A stretch of 64,000 nucleotides of DNA from Isoetes taiwanensis (taxonomy: Eukaryota; Streptophyta; Lycopodiopsida; Isoetales; Isoetaceae): positions 38,369,841 through 38,433,840 of the forward strand of contig JAJEKV010000002.1 in NCBI GenBank assembly GCA_021234155.1, written 5' to 3'. Of the stretch, positions 60,025 to 64,000 are shown one piece after another (position 1 is the first letter of the stretch; each line of letters begins with the position of its first letter). Both the position numbers and the translations under genes were made by a program. The notes below the pieces were generated by a model. It saw nothing but the letters and a program-made list of their open reading frames with translations. It was not told where the DNA came from and ran no database searches.

Positions 60025-61224
60025 CTATGTCACTATGGAATTATCCACTATTACTTTCCCTTTCTTCCAATATGCTTTCTGTCTGTTTTGCCTGGCAATC
60101 TTATACTTTTGCACTTCTGCTTTATGTTCCAGAAATTGTTCTTTAGTAAAATCTTCGTTTATCCAAACCGGTTGTCCTTTCAATGCACTTCTTTTTCTCA
60201 ACACATTCATTCTGTGCTCCCTGCTAGAGAATTTTACAATAGGTTTTCCAGACGGAAACGATTTGCCTACTCTGAATGCTTCAACAATTCCACAATCATC
60301 AATACCCAACTGATCTTTAAGAAAACCACTTATCTTTGCTTTAGTATTTTCTGCAGTTTCTTCTGATAAGCCCACCAAACGGAGATTTAGCATTCGGTTT
60401 TTCTTCTCTTGATCTTCAATGAAATCCGTAAACTGTTGCTTTAGCTCATTAAAGCAATTATCCTTCTGTGCATCATACCCATCAGCAAGAACATGGCCAT
60501 TGACATCCGATTGCTCCTGCTCCTGCTCCTGTTGTCTTATTTCTGCCCTCAATTCAGCTTTTATACATTCGACTTCATGTTTAAAATCAGCCTTTAACAC
60601 GTCAATCTCTTTCTTCAAATCCATCTTCATGATCTCTCTCATTTCTTGCATCATCCCCTGCAGGGCCCCTTTGAATACATCATGAATTAGCTCCTTAACA
60701 CATGCCCGAATCATCTCTCTTATCCCTGAATCAGCTCCTAGCATGCTTGGGAGATGCCCAATCAGGAAATCAGCATTCAAGCCAGGAATCGGGTCTGTTA
60801 TAGGATGTTTCTTTGCCACATTCACTGTAACAGGGTCGATATCCTGCTTCTTCTCCATAATAGTCTCATTCAGATGTTCTTCGATATCCTGCTTCTTCTC
60901 CATAATAGTCTCATTCAGATGTTCTTGCCCAGCCACAACCTCGAATTTCGTCAAGACTGTAACTGGGTCGACCTGTTCTCTTTCTATAGCCGAATGCTCC
61001 TGCCCAGAAATCAGATTCGTCACTTTCATCTGTTCGATACCCTGGTTCAAGTGTTCTTGCCCGACAACCTGTTCAATACTATCTGTAACCGAATGCTGCT
61101 GCCCAACCACCTGTAAATCCAACTTTGCCACAGTCCGCCCATCACGATCTGACCTTTTCCCTTTATTGCTTTGAGCTGTATCAGAGTCCCCTCCCGAATC
61201 AAAGTCAGAGGACCCACCGTACAT
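60025..61224 (-). CDS. LINE-5B ORF1, RNA-binding chaperone-like protein
   Basis: An open frame of 400 codons from the first Met after the CT tract (61224). The same frame stays open upstream to 61524 through the (CT)n repeat, so the true start is uncertain. The N-terminal third carries repeated GQEH units (VVGQQHS, VVGQEHLN, SGQEHSA, VAGQEHLN) and a perfect 16-residue duplication (EHLNETIMEKKQDI type). A long coiled-coil follows (KEIDVLKADFKHEVECIKAEL). The last 130 residues look like the L1 ORF1 RRM and C-terminal domains (LNLRLVGLSEE, FRVGKSFPSGKPIVKF, HRMNVLRKRSALKG). The role in the family is RNA binding and RNP formation. It ends 21 bp before the visible ORF2 start. It is the most intact ORF in the window's transposons. 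Confidence 0.75.
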   Translation of the reverse strand: MYGGSSDFDSGGDSDTAQSNKGKRSDRDGRTVAKLDLQVVGQQHSVTDSIEQVVGQEHLNQGIEQMKVTNLISGQEHSAIEREQVDPVTVLTKFEVVAGQEHLNETIMEKKQDIEEHLNETIMEKKQDIDPVTVNVAKKHPITDPIPGLNADFLIGHLPSMLGADSGIREMIRACVKELIHDVFKGALQGMMQEMREIMKMDLKKEIDVLKADFKHEVECIKAELRAEIRQQEQEQEQSDVNGHVLADGYDAQKDNCFNELKQQFTDFIEDQEKKNRMLNLRLVGLSEETAENTKAKISGFLKDQLGIDDCGIVEAFRVGKSFPSGKPIVKFSSREHRMNVLRKRSALKGQPVWINEDFTKEQFLEHKAEVQKYKIARQNRQKAYWKKGKVIVDNSIVT

Positions 61225-61370
61225 GGATTCAGGTTTTTTCTGCCTTTGTTTATCATTTTGTATCTTTGTTGCAGCAGACAGGGACCTGGAAAACGATCCA
61301 ACACCATCGGATTTGCCAGCACCATCGGATTTGACATCAGCCTTTTTAGCCCTAGTCTTGTGAGAGAGAG

Positions 61371-61509
<139 letters not shown>

Positions 61510-61510
61510 A

Positions 61511-61636
61511 TCATGCCACATCACCCATAAAGGTTACCATAAATGTGCCTAGCTCAACCTCGTTAGCAATAGTCTCCACTTTTTTAACGTAGTATTAACA
61601 AACTCAACATAGGAAATAGAGAAATAAATATTGTAT
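61511..61636 (+). repeat. Repeat F, copy 3
   Basis: The same block in the same orientation immediately after the (AG)68 tract, on the 5' side of LINE-5B. It is more diverged than copies 1 and 2 are from each other. LINE-5B is therefore bracketed by direct copies of F. Confidence 0.8.
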
Positions 61637-62159
61637 TTGAAATTGAAGGCCATTTTCCTTTCGTTTGAAATGTAGTTTTCACTTCACATGCCAAACGAGT
61701 TGCAATTAACCCACATAACAACTACTTTACATGCCAAACAAGTTGTAAATTGCCTAAACGAACCACCCCCCTCCCCCTTCCCCCGCGCCCAAAACCAATA
61801 TACATCTCAAAGTGAGAGTCATAGCAACCTAGAAGAGGCATTAATTAGCTATCCAAATGCAACAAAAAGCAACATCATCTACAAATGCAAGAAATTAACT
61901 TCAATTCCTGCAATGAAACCGTATTCATGCCCGACAACGCCGGGCACCCGTTACTAGTTTAAAATAGATCAAGCTTAAAATAGTCACTGTTAGAAATCGA
62001 ATCCTAAACTATCTAGATTTTATTTGTATACAAGAATGACCTCGAGACTAATATTTTAGTATGGAAGAAGTGCTGATGCGCAACATCATGGAGACATTTG
62101 CTAATACATCAGAATCTTGGCCTCGAGGTCATTCCTCCCTCTTTGGCTCTGCCCTCACT

Positions 62160-63021
62160 TTGCTAACCATGTAGGCAGATCTAAGTCTCTTGAATGATGC
62201 TTTGAAAGGGGCAAAGCATGCCACATCTAGACATGTGCACAGGCAATAGGGCAAAGTGAATGTCCTTCCCTCTTGCTGCTTCAAAATCTACATGGCTGCC
62301 ATGACCATCCAAAATGATAAGGTGAGGCTGATCTGGGGATACACCACCTGGGACTCTTGCTGCAAAATGTGACAGCCATGATTTAAACAATTCTGATGTC
62401 ATCCAAGCTGAAGCCTGGACAGCCGGAATGGCAGCCTCTTCACATGCAATGTTGTCCTGCCTCATTCGACTACCTTTAAAAATGTACACGTTGGGGATCT
62501 TATACCCCTTAGCATTTACACACACCAAAATTGTAACCCACTTCCTTTGTTCATGACGACCTCATTCACCCTGTTCCCCCCCTTCCTAGCTATGATTTTC
62601 AAACCCTTCACTTTCCCTGCCTGAATTCCAGTCTCATCAGCATTCCAAATCCTTGAGGCTGGGAAGGCAAACTCAGCATAAATCTGCTTCAGCCCGGCAT
62701 AAAAGTTGTCGAGGTTCTCCTGGGTCATGGCACCAGCATAAATCTGCTTCAGCCCGACATAAAAGTTGTCGAGGTTCTCCTGGGTCATGGCACGGGCCCT
62801 AGCTACATCTAGAGTTTCTGCACTCCTGAGTGCAACTTCGGGGTGTCTTTGCTTAAAAAGCTTCCACCACTTACTGCCTGGTACTCCAGATATCCCACAA
62901 GACCCCCTGCTCTAGCCATCTCTGCTGCCTTTTCCTTGACAGCAGATAGGGTAACTCCCATTCCTTGCTCTGCCATGCTAAGGGCCCAATTAACTAGCTC
63001 CTCCTCTTGGAGAGTTGTCAA
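62160..63021 (-). pseudogene. pogo/Tigger-like DDE transposase remnant
   Basis: Read on the minus strand. The helix-turn-helix start at 63021 has LQEEELVNWALSMAEQGM and VKEKAAEMA. After a frameshift near 62875 it reads SKWWKLFKQRHPEVALRSAE, then FPASRIWNADETGIQ (the first catalytic Asp block) near 62660-62615. A further shift near 62540 leads to SGQ-type core sequence and HLIILDGHGSHVD (second Asp block) near 62330-62290. The third acidic residue region is lost near 62200. A 60-bp tandem duplication at 62675-62795 repeats MTQENLDNFYxGLKQIYA. These proteins move DNA by cut-and-paste, and some have become host genes. The frameshifts argue against a functional host gene here. Terminal repeats were not found. 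Confidence 0.8.
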
Positions 63022-64000
63022 TATTTGTGGATGTTTGTTTGCTTGTGGATTGTTCTACCATAGCCAATCTGTATTGTGGATTCTGGTATACCAGATCTCC
63101 TTGATGCTGATACGATTCATTGTTTATGGAAAGCTAAACAACTGATCACAGCATCTTATTTGTAGGACATGATCCAATTATCATATATCACATACAAATA
63201 CATTGAGGAGCACGTTTAACCACCCAACCGGGTCCACAAGGTTATGGCAATAAACATGGCAACTGGCTAAGCAAACAATCTCTGGCTACTCCGCGTAGCT
63301 CTTGCGCAAACATTCAATCCATAGCTACTCCACGTAGATCATGAGCAAAGACTGATAATCCACTTATCAGATAAGAAGAATCCACTTCTGTATATCAAAC
63401 CCTCATCCGAGTTAACCAATTACTCCTTCTCTAGTCTCCATTGCAAAATAGTTGCTGATCTCTGAAGTTAAGCTGGTTTACAGACTTCGAATTCAAGCTA
63501 AGGGATGAAGGATTGATCACAGCTGCCCTTCAGCATATGATCGTTCAAGATCAGGCTTTGAATAGGCTAATAACAACAATCAATAGCAGCCCACTGCCCG
63601 GAATCAGACCAATCAGTCAGAAGGTCTCAGAGCTAGAGTAGCGATGGAGTTTTTGGGCAGTCAGTGCCGGATTCTGTAGCAGGGTCCGTCCCCCCCTGTG
63701 CACAAATTGCTGCGACCTCCGACTCTCTGAAGCTGAAGTCGGCCCACCATTCCTTAATTCCGGTCTAGAAATCACTATTCATGCCTCTCTTCCTGCTCGA
63801 TGTCGGCCTTCTCTATATATTCTGTAACAGGTCGATGTCTTCTATATAATATCCTTAGTCTTTAAAAAGGTAAGTCCTTTTTCCTCCCGAAATATCCATT
63901 CACCCTTTTCTCCATATAAAGACCTATCTTTTTACAAGGTTACCTTATGGATGAAATCTTAGCCTTTTAACCAAGAATAGTCACGTCCCCTTTTATCTCC
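63022..64000. other. Right end of the window, nothing recognised
   Basis: No coding block, LTR or repeat could be identified with confidence. A TCTCTGAAGTTAAGC string near 63460 resembles part of 5S rRNA but is isolated. CTTTTTAC/AAGGTWA-type short repeats occur near 63860-63960. Confidence 0.4.

Noticed and set aside
62160-63021. Domesticated transposase host gene
   Set aside because: Two or more frameshifts and loss of the third catalytic region point to a dead transposon.
63451-63485. 5S rRNA-like string (CTCTGAAGTTAAGC)
   Set aside because: Only about 14 bases resemble 5S rRNA. The rest of the gene is absent.

Overview
The window is a transposon-rich stretch of a plant nuclear genome. 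The evidence is a spliced gene for an ECA3-type (SERCA-like) endomembrane Ca2+-ATPase with GT-AG introns, a second spliced gene of a plant-type conserved small protein, Ty1/copia elements, several LINE families, a pogo-like transposase, a MITE-like element, and very long simple-sequence tracts. I cannot name the species. The LINE load and the 4.5-kb transposon-filled intron would suit a large genome such as a fern or another non-seed plant, but that is an inference. No prokaryotic features, intact tRNA genes or rRNA genes were seen.

Layout. 1-5.0 kb: the 3' part of a LINE (LINE-1) abuts the protease-to-RNase H part of a copia element (copia-1). 5.4-14.0 kb, minus strand: the first 11 coding exons of the Ca2+-ATPase gene, about 241 codons, from the start codon through the TGES actuator-domain loop. 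The gene runs off the left end of the window. Its intron 4 holds a copia element (copia-2) that is itself split by a LINE (LINE-2). 15.0-16.5 kb: copia-3 remnant and LTR on the minus strand. 16.5-27.0 kb: three copies of a dispersed repeat, two of them in tandem with a 1.78-kb period. These flank about 5.6 kb of unrecognised sequence that contains a MITE-like element. 27.0-31.5 kb: copia-4 and LINE scraps. 31.9-32.2 kb: a 23-bp minisatellite. 33.1-34.6 kb, minus strand: a complete four-exon gene for a 192-residue Gln-rich protein. 35.3-43.0 kb: a decayed LINE (LINE-3) whose 3' end runs straight into about 3 kb of almost pure pyrimidine, with two tRNA-like SINE heads. 45.26-58.30 kb: a recent direct tandem duplication of about 6.5 kb. 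Its right breakpoint lies inside the ORF2 of a LINE (LINE-5), whose 5' half continues to 61.37 kb. 61.4-63.0 kb: a 136-bp (AG)n tract and a pogo-like transposase pseudogene. The last kilobase holds nothing I recognise.

The most notable signals are these. (a) Two independent LINE copies, LINE-1 and LINE-2, keep two PCNA-binding (PIP-box)-like motifs joined by a basic linker at the C-terminus of ORF2. (b) Otherwise different LINE families share a short 3'-terminal stem-loop (AGACC/GGTCT followed by GACGT(T/G)AA) and tails of TTTC or TC type. (c) The 3-kb CT tract begins at such a tail. (d) The tandem duplication has a 2-bp microhomology junction and created a chimeric ORF. Identities and divergences were judged by eye without alignment tools.
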